This document shows, piece by piece, positions 27,430-36,924 of a stretch of DNA of 64,000 nt. Position numbers and translations under genes: made by a program. Numbering within the stretch: position 1 is the first letter of the stretch; each line of letters opens with the position of its first letter. Source of the stretch: Campylobacter concisus (GTDB lineage: Bacteria > Campylobacterota > Campylobacteria > Campylobacterales > Campylobacteraceae); the NCBI RefSeq assembly GCF_001891085.1, contig NZ_JXUP01000004.1, positions 62,001 to 126,000 on the forward strand, written 5' to 3'. The notes under the pieces are model-generated. The model was given only the letters and a program-made list of their open reading frames with translations, had not been told where the DNA came from and made no database searches.

Positions 27430-28188
27430 TTAAGATTTTAGTGTTGAATATAGTGAGCCTAAAAAGTCATTTTGATAGATAAATAGTGTCTTTTTTAACC
27501 AGCTTGCATCTTTTTTTACCGCTATGCGCCTTATATCATCAAGTACACCATCAGGTTTATTTATCCCACGCTTTGTTGTAAAAAAAACCTCATATCCAAC
27601 GCTTTTTGCCACATTTTTTAGCTCATCATTAAATTTACCTCTTGGCCAGCAAAGTAGCTTGTCATCAAAGCCAAAATTTTTATACATAAATTCTTTGCAT
27701 TTTGTAAAATTTTCTTTCATTTCACAAATACCAAAATAATCATCAAAATGCGTATAAGTATGCGAGTGAAAGTCAAAGCACTCTTTCATCTTTGCTATTT
27801 CCTCGTAGTTTAAAAAGACATCTTCAGGTCTAGTTGGTGCAGCATTTTTGTATTCGTTATGATCTAACTCTATAAACTCGCCACTTTTTCTACTCGCCTG
27901 TTCTATCCAGCCAGCAACTAGAAAAATAGTCGCTTTAAGATTAAATTCCTTGATAATAGGATATGCGTAGACAAAATTATCCTTCCAACCATCATCAAAT
28001 GTGATAAAGACACTCTTTTTAGGCACACTAAGCTCACCTTTTTTATATGCCACAAACTCAGCCGAACTTAGCGATTTGTAGCCATTTTGAGCTAAAAATT
28101 TCATCTGATCTCTAAACTCATCTACGCTACTTGCAATAAACCCACTCTTTTCAAGCACATGATGATACATTAAAACTGTTACGCTCAT
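27430..28188 (-). CDS. second polysaccharide deacetylase, NodB family
   Basis: This 252-residue paralogue of the deacetylase at 25340-26137 is on the opposite strand. Motifs intact: FITFDDGWKDNF, the metal-binding FHSHTYTH, and CWPRGKFND. The ending KKTLFIYQNDFLGSLYS matches its paralogue. No signal peptide. It follows the GT4 gene with a four-base overlap in the minus-strand block GT2-GT4-deacetylase. The pair may act on different N-acetyl sugars of the core or O-chain. Confidence 0.87.
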   Translation of the reverse strand: MSVTVLMYHHVLEKSGFIASSVDEFRDQMKFLAQNGYKSLSSAEFVAYKKGELSVPKKSVFITFDDGWKDNFVYAYPIIKEFNLKATIFLVAGWIEQASRKSGEFIELDHNEYKNAAPTRPEDVFLNYEEIAKMKECFDFHSHTYTHFDDYFGICEMKENFTKCKEFMYKNFGFDDKLLCWPRGKFNDELKNVAKSVGYEVFFTTKRGINKPDGVLDDIRRIAVKKDASWLKKTLFIYQNDFLGSLYSTLKS

Positions 28189-29234
28189 TTTGCAAGTTCC
28201 ATATATAAATTTTGAGTATTTTCTATCATTTTTTCGATACTAAATATCTCTTTTACATACTTTCTGCCAAACTCACCCATATGTTTTCTTAAATTTTCAT
28301 CCAAAATGAGCCTTTCGAGCACCTTCTTTAGCTCCTCTTTGTTGCCATTTTCAAATAAAAATCCGCTTTTGCCATTACTTACCGCCTCGCCAAGTCCGCC
28401 CACATCGCTTCCAATAGTAGCTAACTTGCACGAAGATGCCTCAAGCAGCGCTCCACCGATAGCCTCCATCTCTGAAGGTAACACACAGATATCAAGTGAG
28501 CCCAAAAAATCGCTCACATCGGTTCTGTTGCCAAGCATAAAGATATTTTTTTTATCTTTTATATATTCGTGTAAATTTTTATTTTGCGGGCCATCACCTA
28601 CGATAAAAAGGGCTGATTTTTCTAAATTTAACTCGCTAAATGCATCGATTAATAGCTTATGATTTTTAGCAGCTCTTAACACTGCAACGATGCAAATTCC
28701 AACTACGTCGTCATTTAAGCCAAATTCTTTTTTCATATTTATCTTAAATTCTGGCGTATATTTTTGCGTATCGATGCCAGTGTAGATTTTTAACACCTTC
28801 TCTTTTTTGACGCCTCTCTTGATAAGATCAGCGCAAACTGAGTCACAAACGCCGACCACTTTTGTGCTTAGGTTGTAAGGTAAGGGCGATGTTATAGGCA
28901 GCTGTAAATGCCTAGTACGAACCACGCTAACGCCACAAATTTTACCAACAATCGCTCCAATGGTGCCATCTTTACCTGAGTGAGTTGAGATGATTTTTAT
29001 ATTATTTTGCTTTACAAATTTGCAAATTTTTAAAATTTCAAAGATATTAAAAGACTTTTTGAGATTAAACTCGACAAATTCGCACTCTATCTGCTTTTCA
29101 AGGCTTTTTGAGCCAGGATTTAGCCCATAAAAAACCTTAAATTTACTCTTATCTAGCCCATTTATCACACGCTGTGTACGGTGTTCTTGCCCACCAAATC
29201 CAAGAGAGCTTTCAAGCTCAAGTATATTTATCAT
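28185..29234 (-). CDS. GT4 glycosyltransferase
   Basis: This 349-residue GT-B protein has the N-terminal ESSLGFGGQEHRTQRVINGL loop and the C-terminal donor motif LPSEMEAIGGALLEASSCKLATIGSDVGGLGE. It is the middle gene of the minus-strand block, starting three bases after the GT2 gene stop and overlapping the deacetylase. The acceptor is unknown. Confidence 0.88.
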   Translation of the reverse strand: MINILELESSLGFGGQEHRTQRVINGLDKSKFKVFYGLNPGSKSLEKQIECEFVEFNLKKSFNIFEILKICKFVKQNNIKIISTHSGKDGTIGAIVGKICGVSVVRTRHLQLPITSPLPYNLSTKVVGVCDSVCADLIKRGVKKEKVLKIYTGIDTQKYTPEFKINMKKEFGLNDDVVGICIVAVLRAAKNHKLLIDAFSELNLEKSALFIVGDGPQNKNLHEYIKDKKNIFMLGNRTDVSDFLGSLDICVLPSEMEAIGGALLEASSCKLATIGSDVGGLGEAVSNGKSGFLFENGNKEELKKVLERLILDENLRKHMGEFGRKYVKEIFSIEKMIENTQNLYMELAK

Positions 29235-29237
29235 TTT

Positions 29238-30266
29238 CTACTCTTTAAATTCTTTCATTTTTTTATTTGACAAAAAGCCATTTATTGTATTAAAGATTTT
29301 TAAAATTTTTGATACATTTTCGTACGATTTTACATTTTTTAGCACTTTAAGCAAAATTCTCTGCTTTAGTCTAAGCTTTGAAAAACCAGCTGAGTTTATG
29401 ATGCTATCAATATCTGCATAAAAAAGATCAAGTGCCTTTACATAGCTACTATTTTTTAGATTTGGTCTTGCCAAAATGGCTGGTATATAGACGCTTTTTA
29501 TCTTTCTAAGCTCTAGATCTGGCACCATTTCAAGAGCTAAATTTTTGTCTTTTAAAATTGAGATTATGTCGTCATAGACAAATTTATGATCCATCACAGC
29601 TTTTAATTTTTCAAAGCCAGCAGTGTTGTTGTCTCCTATCTTATAGCAATAAAAAACCTTATTTAGCTTTACAAGGGTTTTTGAAGCTATAACATTTCTC
29701 ACTACAGTGTGAAAATCTTCAGCTTGCGTGATCCCAACTGGAAATAAATTTTCTTTTAAAATTTTAGTCCTAATCGCCTTGTTTGCCGCATTATGCAAGA
29801 CTTTGTTATGCCTTGAGGCTAAAAGCCTTTTTAGATACTCGTTTTTATTGATTACGCCATCCTCTTTTGTCTCAAAATCCTTAAAAAGGAGCTTTTTATG
29901 ACCATAGACCTTACACATATCTGTTATCACTATGTCGGCATCAAATTTTTCTGAGATATCATAAACGCATGAAGCATAATCTTTTTCCACATAGTCATCA
30001 GCATCGACGCAGATAGTATATTTGCCACTAGCTAGCAATATACCGTCATTTCTAGCAGCGCTAACACCGGCATTGCTCTTTGTTTTTAATATTATTTTAT
30101 CTTTATATTCTTCTAATATTTCTAGCGTATTGTCAGTACTTCCATCATTAATAACTATAATCTCAATATCATCCATGTCTTGAGATATAAGCGAATTTAA
30201 ACAATCCCTAATGTGCTCTTTTTTGTTAAAAACAGGCACTACAAAGCTTATTTTCACATCAGGCAC
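29238..30266 (-). CDS. GT2 glycosyltransferase
   Basis: This 342-residue GT-A enzyme has SFVVPVFNKKEHIRDCLNSL at the start, the nucleotide-binding VINDGSTDNTLEIL, SAARNDGI, and the metal-binding CVDADDYVEKD. The C-terminal ~130 residues are lysine-rich and variable. The start is GTG with AAGGAAG five bases upstream. A TACAAT -10 on the minus strand (30292-30297) lies just ahead. It heads the minus-strand block of the core locus. Confidence 0.88.
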   Translation of the reverse strand: MPDVKISFVVPVFNKKEHIRDCLNSLISQDMDDIEIIVINDGSTDNTLEILEEYKDKIILKTKSNAGVSAARNDGILLASGKYTICVDADDYVEKDYASCVYDISEKFDADIVITDMCKVYGHKKLLFKDFETKEDGVINKNEYLKRLLASRHNKVLHNAANKAIRTKILKENLFPVGITQAEDFHTVVRNVIASKTLVKLNKVFYCYKIGDNNTAGFEKLKAVMDHKFVYDDIISILKDKNLALEMVPDLELRKIKSVYIPAILARPNLKNSSYVKALDLFYADIDSIINSAGFSKLRLKQRILLKVLKNVKSYENVSKILKIFNTINGFLSNKKMKEFKE

Positions 30267-30353
30267 GATACTTCCTTTTAATTTTTGTTTAATTGTATAT
30301 TATTTTTAGTTCGGCAATGATAAAATGTCCACTTAAAAATTTAAAGGATCTGC

Positions 30354-31526
30354 ATGAAAAACGACATCGTGTCTAAGCTCTACAATCTTTTTTTAGTTAT
30401 TGTCTTATTTACACTGCCAGTAACTGAGGGCTTAAAGCAAATTTCACTTACACTTTTCGTCTTGGCTGGAATTTATATTTGCGTCAAAGAAAAAAAGCAA
30501 TTTAAATTTGATCTCATAAATATCTCGCTTTTTATCTTTGTTTTGGCTACTTTTATAAGTTGCCTTATAAATGGAGTTTCTGTATCAAGAGCACTTGATC
30601 CGCTAAGGTGTATGCTATTTTTCTTTGTAGCCAGAAGTGTTGGCATAGAAAAAATAAATTTTAAATTTTTATTTTTTGCCTTATTTGCTGGTTTTATTGC
30701 TGCATTTATCCCTGCTTGTATAGAAAAATTCACTTCAAATGATCCTTTAGCGCTTTTTGAGCTTAAATCAATAGGACACGTAAATCATAGCGCTATTTTT
30801 ATGCTACTAGTTTTTTGTGTAGCATTAGTTTCGATAAATAGCAAAGAAATTTTTGAAAAGTATATAGGCATAAGTGTTGCCGGAATTTGCGTCCTTGGTA
30901 TAATGATAGCTGGCTCTAGAGCTGCAATGTATCTTTTGCCAATCATTATTTTTACTTACTTGCTTTTTGAAATTTTAAATAAACAGATAAAAATAAAATT
31001 TTTACTAGGCTTGATAATTTTATTTGGTGTAATAGCTATTTCTTATATGTATATATCAACAAATATCACTCAAGATGATAGATTGTATAGTCAACTAACA
31101 AAGGGGGTTACTGGATCAGAGACTAGATATCCGATCTTTGCTAGCGCATTTTATACGTGGCTTGAAAACCCTTTATTTGGGATAGGTTCTGGTGAGTTTA
31201 AGATCATTGATATAACAAAATATTTTCCAGGCAATGTTGAAGTTCATGTTGGTCACGCACACAATACCTTTTTAACATTTTTAACAGAAAAGGGCATCGT
31301 TGCCTTGCTTGCATATTTGGTATTTCAACTATCACTCTTTATAAAATTCATTAAAAATTTTAGACAAAATAGCATAGTTTTTCTTGCATTTTTAATGCTT
31401 ATGGCTAATAATATAATCTCACTTGCAAATACAACATTTCACCATGAAAATGCCCTTTTAATGCTACTATTTTGGGCTCTGGCTTTAAGTGCGATAGATG
31501 AAAAATCGACCTTAAAAATTAGCTAA
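30354..31526 (+). CDS. waaL: O-antigen ligase family protein (WaaL-like)
   Basis: This 390-residue polytopic membrane protein has about ten to twelve hydrophobic segments and a large periplasmic loop near residues 235-300 with GSETRYPIF and GHAHNTFLTFLTEKG, the Wzy_C/WaaL signature with the conserved His. WaaL joins undecaprenyl-linked O-chains to lipid A-core in the periplasm. A Wzy polymerase has the same domain; the core-locus setting favours WaaL. A TAAAAT -10 sits at 30321-30326. Its presence suggests the strain can add a long chain rather than only LOS. Confidence 0.78.
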   Translation: MKNDIVSKLYNLFLVIVLFTLPVTEGLKQISLTLFVLAGIYICVKEKKQFKFDLINISLFIFVLATFISCLINGVSVSRALDPLRCMLFFFVARSVGIEKINFKFLFFALFAGFIAAFIPACIEKFTSNDPLALFELKSIGHVNHSAIFMLLVFCVALVSINSKEIFEKYIGISVAGICVLGIMIAGSRAAMYLLPIIIFTYLLFEILNKQIKIKFLLGLIILFGVIAISYMYISTNITQDDRLYSQLTKGVTGSETRYPIFASAFYTWLENPLFGIGSGEFKIIDITKYFPGNVEVHVGHAHNTFLTFLTEKGIVALLAYLVFQLSLFIKFIKNFRQNSIVFLAFLMLMANNIISLANTTFHHENALLMLLFWALALSAIDEKSTLKIS

Positions 31527-31539
31527 CGCTCCAACACGC

Positions 31540-31575
31540 CTCAACCGTTTCAAATTTTACAAAGAAACGGTTGAG
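31540..31575. terminator. bidirectional terminator between waaL and uvrA
   Basis: CTCAACCGTTTC (31540-31551) and GAAACGGTTGAG (31564-31575) form a perfect 12-base stem with a 12-base loop, centred in the 57 bases between the converging genes. Confidence 0.8.
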
Positions 31576-31583
31576 CTAAATTT

Positions 31584-34412
31584 CTACTTTTTCTTCATTT
31601 CCTCAAGCTCTTGTGCTAGAAATTCTCCAGTGTAGCTACCAGTTTTTTTATAATTTTTAGCTACTTCTTTTACACTGCCGCACGCTATCACTTTACCGCC
31701 CTTTGCACCGCCTTCTGGCCCCATATCGACGATATAGTCGCAGTTTTTGATAACATCCATATTATGCTCGATCACAAAGACTGAATTTCCAAGATCAACT
31801 AAGTGATTTAGCACCTTTACTAGCCTATCAACATCGGCAAAATGAAGCCCCGTCGTTGGCTCATCAAGGATATAAAGCGTATTTCCAGTGTCGCTTCTAC
31901 TAAGCTCTTTTGCTAACTTCACACGTTGCACCTCGCCGCCACTTAGTGTGACTGCATTTTGTCCGAGAGTGATGTAGCCAAGCCCTACGTCTTGAAGTGT
32001 GGTGAGTTTTGAAGCGATCTTTGGTACAGCTTTAAAGAACTCAACTGCCTCGTCGATGCTCATATTTAGCACCTCAGCGATGTTTTTGCCCTTGTATAAA
32101 ATTTCCAAGGTTTGAGCGTTATATCTAGCACCATTACAAACGTCACAAACCACGTTTATATCAGGTAAAAAATGCATCTCGATCGTGATCTCGCCCTCGC
32201 CTTGGCACTTCTCGCAGCGTCCACCTTTGACGTTGAAGCTAAAGCGCCCTATTTTATAGCCCCTAAGTTTAGCTTCTTTGGTCTGTGCAAATAAATTTCT
32301 TATCTCATCCATCACGCCAGTATATGTCGCTGGATTTGAGCGTGGGGTGCGGCCGATCGGGCTTTGATCTAGGTATATGACCTTGTCTAAATTCTCAAGT
32401 CCACTTAAATTTACCCCAGCTATCTTTTTTACCTTTTTTGCTCTATTTAGCTGTTCCTGCGCCTCTGGAAGCAAGGTCTGAAGTATTAGCGAGCTCTTGC
32501 CAGATCCTGAAACGCCAGTGATACCTACAAGGTTTCTAAGCGGAAATTTCGCGGTTAAATTTGAGATATTGTTGATATTTACATTTGAAATTTCAAGCCA
32601 CTTCTCGGCTTTTCTATTTTTTTGATAGTTGATCTTTTTCTTACCATTTATGTATTGTGCGGTCTGGGTGTCTGAGCTTAAAAGCTCTTTTGAACTGCCT
32701 GCAAAGACCACATTACCGCCAAATTTACCAGCTCCAGGGCCGATATCTACGATATAGTCAGCCTCCTCTATCGTCTTTTTATCATGCTCGACGACAATTA
32801 CAGAGTTGCCTTTGGCTTGTAAATTTCTAAGCGTCTTTATGAGTTTTAGCGTATCGCGCTCGTGAAGGCCGATGCTTGGCTCATCAAGCACGTACATGAC
32901 GCCACTTAGCCCGCTTCCTATCTGGCTCGCGATCCTGATACGCTGCGCCTCACCACCGCTGATCGTCCTAGCATCACGCCCAAGCGACAAATAGCCAAGC
33001 CCCACGTCATACAAAAAGAAAAGCCTCTCGTTGATCTCTTTTAAGATGGGCTTTGCGATCGCCTTGTCGTAGTCGCTAAGATAGGCAAAATTTTTCTCAT
33101 TTGAGAAAAATGCGGTGCAGTTTTCTATACTCATATCTAAAATTTCACCAAGCCCAAGGCCAGCGACTTTGACTGCTAGACTTTGAGGCTTTAGTCTGTG
33201 GCCGTTACAAGCATCGCAAATTTTCTCACTCATATACTCGTCAAAGTCTTTGTAATCCTTCAAAAGCCCGTGTGAAATTTTAACAACACCATCAAACTTT
33301 CTAAGCAGCTTATTTCGCTTCCAAAAAAACTCAACTTCTTTGACATTTCCATATAAAACAAGCCTCTTTTCATCTTCACTTAGCTCATAATAGGGCTTTT
33401 TAGTATCGATGCCATTTTGCTCGCAAAAAGCAAGTAAAAATTTATAGTAATAGCTCATGTTGTAGCCATAAAGCAGCTTGATCGCGCCGTTTTCTATCGA
33501 CTTTTCCTCGTCGATGATCTTACTCATGTCTAGGCTGTATCTTATGCCAAGTCCGTCGCAGTGCTCGCAAGCACCCTTTGGCGAGTTAAAGCTAAAGCTT
33601 AGCGGCTCAAGCGGCGTAAATGAAATTTTACAATCAAAACAAGCCATGTGCTCGCTGTAATGTATAAAGCTCTCTTTTAAGCCCAGCTCATCAGCATTTG
33701 CGATCTCTATCTCGACCTCGCCAAAGCTCTCATTTAGCGCCTTTTCCACGTCGCTTGCAAGGCGTTCGTGATTTTGCTCATCGATAGCGATCCTATCAAC
33801 GATGACCTTTATCGTGTGTTTTTTTGTTTTAGCAAGCTCGATCTCCTCATCAAGCCTCACTACCACGCCATCTATCTGCGCCCTTACAAAGCCTTTTTGG
33901 CGTAAATTTTCGATCAAATCCGCCCATGTGCCCTTTTTCTCACGAACTAGCGGCGCATAGATGATCACTTTTGCGCCAAGTGGGAGCTTTGAAATTTCAT
34001 TTATAATATCGCTCGCACTCATTTTTGAGATAGGTTTTCCGCATTTATGGCAGTGCTGAACGCCGACTCTTGCGTACAAAAGCCTTAGATAATCATAAAT
34101 TTCCGTAATAGTACCAACTGTCGAACGAGGGTTTTTAGAAGTCGTCTTTTGATCGATCGCAATAGCCGGCGTTAAACCCTCGATCTTATCGACATCAGGC
34201 TTGCCCACACGGTCTAAAAACTGCCTAGCATAGCTGCTAAGGCTCTCCATATATCTTCTTTGCCCCTCAGCATAGAGTGTATCAAAGGCTAGCGTGCTCT
34301 TGCCACTTCCGCTAAGACCGGTAAAAACTACTAATTTATTTTTAGGAATTTTAAGATTTATATTTTTTAAGTTATGTTCTCTTGCGCCAGTTATTTCAAT
34401 AATATCGTTCAT
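31584..34412 (-). CDS. uvrA: UvrABC excinuclease subunit A
   Basis: This 942-residue DNA damage sensor of nucleotide excision repair has two ABC ATPase modules. Walker A motifs are GLSGSGKST (~31) and GVSGSGKSS (~640), and signature loops are SGGEAQRI and SGGEVQRV. Zinc-finger cysteines appear as CHKCG/CFDC in the first half and CEKCQGEG/CDVCNG in the second. Full length for the family. Transcribed alone, divergent from fdxA. Confidence 0.97.
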   Translation of the reverse strand: MNDIIEITGAREHNLKNINLKIPKNKLVVFTGLSGSGKSTLAFDTLYAEGQRRYMESLSSYARQFLDRVGKPDVDKIEGLTPAIAIDQKTTSKNPRSTVGTITEIYDYLRLLYARVGVQHCHKCGKPISKMSASDIINEISKLPLGAKVIIYAPLVREKKGTWADLIENLRQKGFVRAQIDGVVVRLDEEIELAKTKKHTIKVIVDRIAIDEQNHERLASDVEKALNESFGEVEIEIANADELGLKESFIHYSEHMACFDCKISFTPLEPLSFSFNSPKGACEHCDGLGIRYSLDMSKIIDEEKSIENGAIKLLYGYNMSYYYKFLLAFCEQNGIDTKKPYYELSEDEKRLVLYGNVKEVEFFWKRNKLLRKFDGVVKISHGLLKDYKDFDEYMSEKICDACNGHRLKPQSLAVKVAGLGLGEILDMSIENCTAFFSNEKNFAYLSDYDKAIAKPILKEINERLFFLYDVGLGYLSLGRDARTISGGEAQRIRIASQIGSGLSGVMYVLDEPSIGLHERDTLKLIKTLRNLQAKGNSVIVVEHDKKTIEEADYIVDIGPGAGKFGGNVVFAGSSKELLSSDTQTAQYINGKKKINYQKNRKAEKWLEISNVNINNISNLTAKFPLRNLVGITGVSGSGKSSLILQTLLPEAQEQLNRAKKVKKIAGVNLSGLENLDKVIYLDQSPIGRTPRSNPATYTGVMDEIRNLFAQTKEAKLRGYKIGRFSFNVKGGRCEKCQGEGEITIEMHFLPDINVVCDVCNGARYNAQTLEILYKGKNIAEVLNMSIDEAVEFFKAVPKIASKLTTLQDVGLGYITLGQNAVTLSGGEVQRVKLAKELSRSDTGNTLYILDEPTTGLHFADVDRLVKVLNHLVDLGNSVFVIEHNMDVIKNCDYIVDMGPEGGAKGGKVIACGSVKEVAKNYKKTGSYTGEFLAQELEEMKKK

Positions 34413-34552
34413 TAAATTTATACAACCTTTTTAAAATTTTAATCTGTAAATTTAGTCTAAAAGTGATAAAAGATTTATAAAGTAGTTTCTCTAAAATTTA
34501 AGACCGCAGTTAAATTTAAGGGCTTATTTATATCATTTTCAGCTTTTTTTGA

Positions 34553-34558
34553 TATTCT
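34553..34558 (+). promoter_or_regulatory. predicted -10 element of fdxA
   Basis: TATTCT preceded by GA, with a T-rich tract upstream, lies 29 bases before the ATG at 34587. Spacing is typical for a Campylobacter sigma-70 promoter. Confidence 0.45.
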
Positions 34559-34586
34559 ACGCCAAATTTTAATCTAAGGAGAAAAA

Positions 34587-34871
34587 ATGTCTGTAAAAAT
34601 AACTGATATATGCATAAGCTGTGGTTCATGTATTGATGAATGCCCAGTTTCAGCTATCGTTGATGATAGCGACAACCCAACTGGAGCAGATACATACTAT
34701 GTTTATTCAAATAAATGCGTTGAGTGCGTAGGCTATAATGATGAGCCAGCCTGTGCTTCTGCCTGTCCAACTGATGGTTGTATTGTATGGGACGCTGTTG
34801 TAGCAGGACAACCTTCTCGCGATCAAATCGGTGCTGATGCACGTAATGGCTCAATTCCGGTTATTCAATAA
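34587..34871 (+). CDS. fdxA: 2[4Fe-4S] ferredoxin
   Basis: This 94-residue electron carrier has two cluster motifs: CISCGSCIDECP (CxxCxxCxxxCP) and CVEC followed eight residues on by CASACP. The extended loop in the second motif is typical of epsilonproteobacterial FdxA-type ferredoxins. In C. jejuni fdxA sits between ndk and ahpC and is iron-regulated; the same neighbours are present here, although ahpC is 3 kb away and not divergent. Strong AAGGAG ribosome-binding site. Confidence 0.92.
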   Translation: MSVKITDICISCGSCIDECPVSAIVDDSDNPTGADTYYVYSNKCVECVGYNDEPACASACPTDGCIVWDAVVAGQPSRDQIGADARNGSIPVIQ

Positions 34872-34889
34872 ATTTATATTTATAAATTT

Positions 34890-34908
34890 TAGGCTCTATT
34901 TGAGCCTA
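34890..34908 (+). terminator. rho-independent terminator after fdxA
   Basis: TAGGCTC and GAGCCTA form a 7-base stem with a 5-base loop followed by TTTTATTTTT, 19 bases after the fdxA stop codon. Confidence 0.8.
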
Positions 34909-34931
34909 TTTTATTTTTAAGCTTTATTTGA

Positions 34932-34937
34932 TATAAT
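34932..34937 (+). promoter_or_regulatory. predicted -10 element of the ndk operon
   Basis: TATAAT preceded by TTTGA lies 43 bases before the ndk ATG and directly after the fdxA terminator, so the ndk-rpmF-plsX-fabH operon probably has its own promoter. Confidence 0.55.
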
Positions 34938-34979
34938 TGCCAACTTCAATTTAAATAACCTAGATTTAAGGAAAAATTT

Positions 34980-35393
34980 ATGCAAAGAACACTTTCTATT
35001 ATTAAGCCTGATGCTGTTAAGAAAAATGTTGTTGGAAAGATTATAGATAGATTCGAAAGTAATGGCTTAAGGATCGCAGCTGCAAAGAAAATCCAACTTA
35101 GCAAATGCGATGCAAAAGCATTTTACGCTGTTCATAAAGATAGACCATTTTTTAATGATTTGGTTGAATTTATGATTAGTGGACCAGTTGTGGTTATGGT
35201 ACTTGAAGGTGAAAATGCTGTTGCTAAAAACCGTGAGCTTATGGGTGCTACCAACCCAAAAGAAGCAACTCCTGGTACTATAAGGGCTGATTTTGCCGAT
35301 AGCATTGATGCAAATGCAGTTCACGGAAGTGACAGCCTAGAAAATGCCGTGAATGAGATAAATTTCTTCTTTGCTTCAAGAGAAATTTGCTAA
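34980..35393 (+). CDS. ndk: nucleoside diphosphate kinase
   Basis: This 137-residue kinase transfers phosphate from NTPs to NDPs. The N-terminal [19 protein letters not shown] and the active-site NAVHGSDS with the phospho-His near residue 115 are intact. Normal length. First gene of the operon with DUF177, rpmF, plsX and fabH. Confidence 0.96.
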   Translation: MQRTLSIIKPDAVKKNVVGKIIDRFESNGLRIAAAKKIQLSKCDAKAFYAVHKDRPFFNDLVEFMISGPVVVMVLEGENAVAKNRELMGATNPKEATPGTIRADFADSIDANAVHGSDSLENAVNEINFFFASREIC

Positions 35394-35409
35394 CTTTAGG
35401 TCAAGAAAA

Positions 35410-35769
35410 TTGATTATATCTTTTTCTAAAATAGTAAACAAAGATATAAGCTTTGAGCTAGTAGAAAATGATAATTTAGTTTTTATTGGAATTTTAAAAA
35501 GAAAAGACCCTTTTTTGGTAAAATGTCAAGGTAAAATAAAAGGGAATATAAATTATGTTTGCGATCGATGCGGTGAAGTATTTATGCTACCTATCGATCA
35601 AGATGTAGAGCTAAATTTAAGCGATGGTGTCTATAAAGATAGCGAAAATGAGCTTAGCGATACAATGGAATTTTTTGATGGCAATATTGATTTAAAAGAA
35701 GTCTTTGAGAGTGAGTTAGAAGCTTTTAAAAGTGATTATTTCTATTGTGAAAAATGTAAAAATTTATAA
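35410..35769 (+). CDS. DUF177/YceD family protein
   Basis: This ~119-residue protein lies between ndk and rpmF; YceD proteins are usually found upstream of rpmF, and some are implicated in 23S rRNA or ribosome metabolism. Visible features are a CDRCGEVF pair of cysteines in the middle and a C-terminal YFYCEKCKNL pair, likely metal-binding. I chose TTG 35410 (AGG 9 bases before it). The longer frame from TTG 35371 overlaps ndk by 23 bases and adds residues unlike the family. Confidence 0.8.
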   Translation: MIISFSKIVNKDISFELVENDNLVFIGILKRKDPFLVKCQGKIKGNINYVCDRCGEVFMLPIDQDVELNLSDGVYKDSENELSDTMEFFDGNIDLKEVFESELEAFKSDYFYCEKCKNL

Positions 35770-35781
35770 AGGAGAGTAAAA

Positions 35782-35928
35782 ATGGCAGTACCAAAGCGAA
35801 GAGTGAGTCATTCTCGTGCAGCAAAACGTAGAACACATTATAAAGTTACACTTCCAGTACCTGTAAAAGACAAAGATGGTTCTTGGAAAATGCCTCACCG
35901 TATAAACAAAACTACAGGTGAATATTAA
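35782..35928 (+). CDS. rpmF: 50S ribosomal protein bL32
   Basis: This 48-residue basic protein starts [20 protein letters not shown], the bL32 signature. The zinc cysteines found in some bL32 proteins are absent, as is usual in Campylobacter. A GGAGAG ribosome-binding site precedes the ATG. It is placed between the DUF177 gene and plsX, the standard arrangement. Confidence 0.97.
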   Translation: MAVPKRRVSHSRAAKRRTHYKVTLPVPVKDKDGSWKMPHRINKTTGEY

Positions 35929-35931
35929 AAT

Positions 35932-36921
35932 ATGATTCGCATTGCTATCGATGCTATGGGTGGTGATTTTGGTGCAGATCCTATAATTTCTGGTGTTATT
36001 GATGCACTAAAAGAGACAGAATTTAAAGCTGTATTAGTTGGCGATAGCAATGTCATCAAACCACTCATTCCACAATCTTATTTAAAAAATATCGAATTTT
36101 TAGAAGCTAGCGAAGTTATCTCAATGGCAGATGGTGCAACTGATGCACTCAAGAGAAAAGATAGTACGATCTACAAAGCAATTGAACTCTTAAAAAATAA
36201 GGAAGTTGATGCTGTAGTTTCTGCTGGTCATAGTGGTGCAACTATGAGTTTAGCTACTCTAAGAATTGGTAGACTAAAAAATATTTCTCGCCCAGCAATT
36301 GCAACACTTATGCCAAATTCAAAAGAATCTGCTACTTTAGTTTTAGATGTTGGTGCAAATGTTGATTGCAGAAGTGAGCATCTGTTTCAATTTGCCATAA
36401 TGGGTGAAGCCTATGCAAAAGAAATTTTAGGTAGAAAAGAGCCAAAAGTTGGTCTTTTATCAAATGGTGAAGAAGAAAGCAAAGGCAATGAAGTTAGCAA
36501 AGAAGCATTTAAATTAGTTTCTAGGCTTGATAGCTTTGTTGGCAATGCAGAAGGTAATCAAATTTTTGATGGCAGTATCGATGTAATGGTTTGTGATGGT
36601 TTTATGGGAAATATTCTTTTAAAAACTAGTGAAGGCGTTGCAGATGCAATAGGCAAAATCATCAAAAAACAAATTAAAAAATCACCTCTTGCTATAGCTG
36701 GCTCTGTACTCATGAGAAAAGTTTTTAAGACACTTAAAAAACAGGTTAGCTATGACGAATATGGTGGTGCACCGCTTCTTGGTGTAAATGGTTGTGTTAT
36801 CATAAGTCACGGCAAAAGTAATTCAAAAGCTATAAAAAATGCAATTTTTCAAGCAATAAAATTTGCTAATTCAAATATAAATAAAGTTATCGAAGAAGAA
36901 CTTTCGCACTTTGCAAGGTAA
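35932..36921 (+). CDS. plsX: phosphate acyltransferase PlsX
   Basis: This 329-residue enzyme makes acyl-phosphate from acyl-ACP, the acyl donor for PlsY in phospholipid synthesis. Family segments [23 protein letters not shown] and [14 protein letters not shown] are present. It starts three bases after the rpmF stop and is followed three bases on by fabH. The partner plsY is also in this window at 42331. Confidence 0.96.
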   Translation: MIRIAIDAMGGDFGADPIISGVIDALKETEFKAVLVGDSNVIKPLIPQSYLKNIEFLEASEVISMADGATDALKRKDSTIYKAIELLKNKEVDAVVSAGHSGATMSLATLRIGRLKNISRPAIATLMPNSKESATLVLDVGANVDCRSEHLFQFAIMGEAYAKEILGRKEPKVGLLSNGEEESKGNEVSKEAFKLVSRLDSFVGNAEGNQIFDGSIDVMVCDGFMGNILLKTSEGVADAIGKIIKKQIKKSPLAIAGSVLMRKVFKTLKKQVSYDEYGGAPLLGVNGCVIISHGKSNSKAIKNAIFQAIKFANSNINKVIEEELSHFAR

Positions 36922-36924
36922 AAT

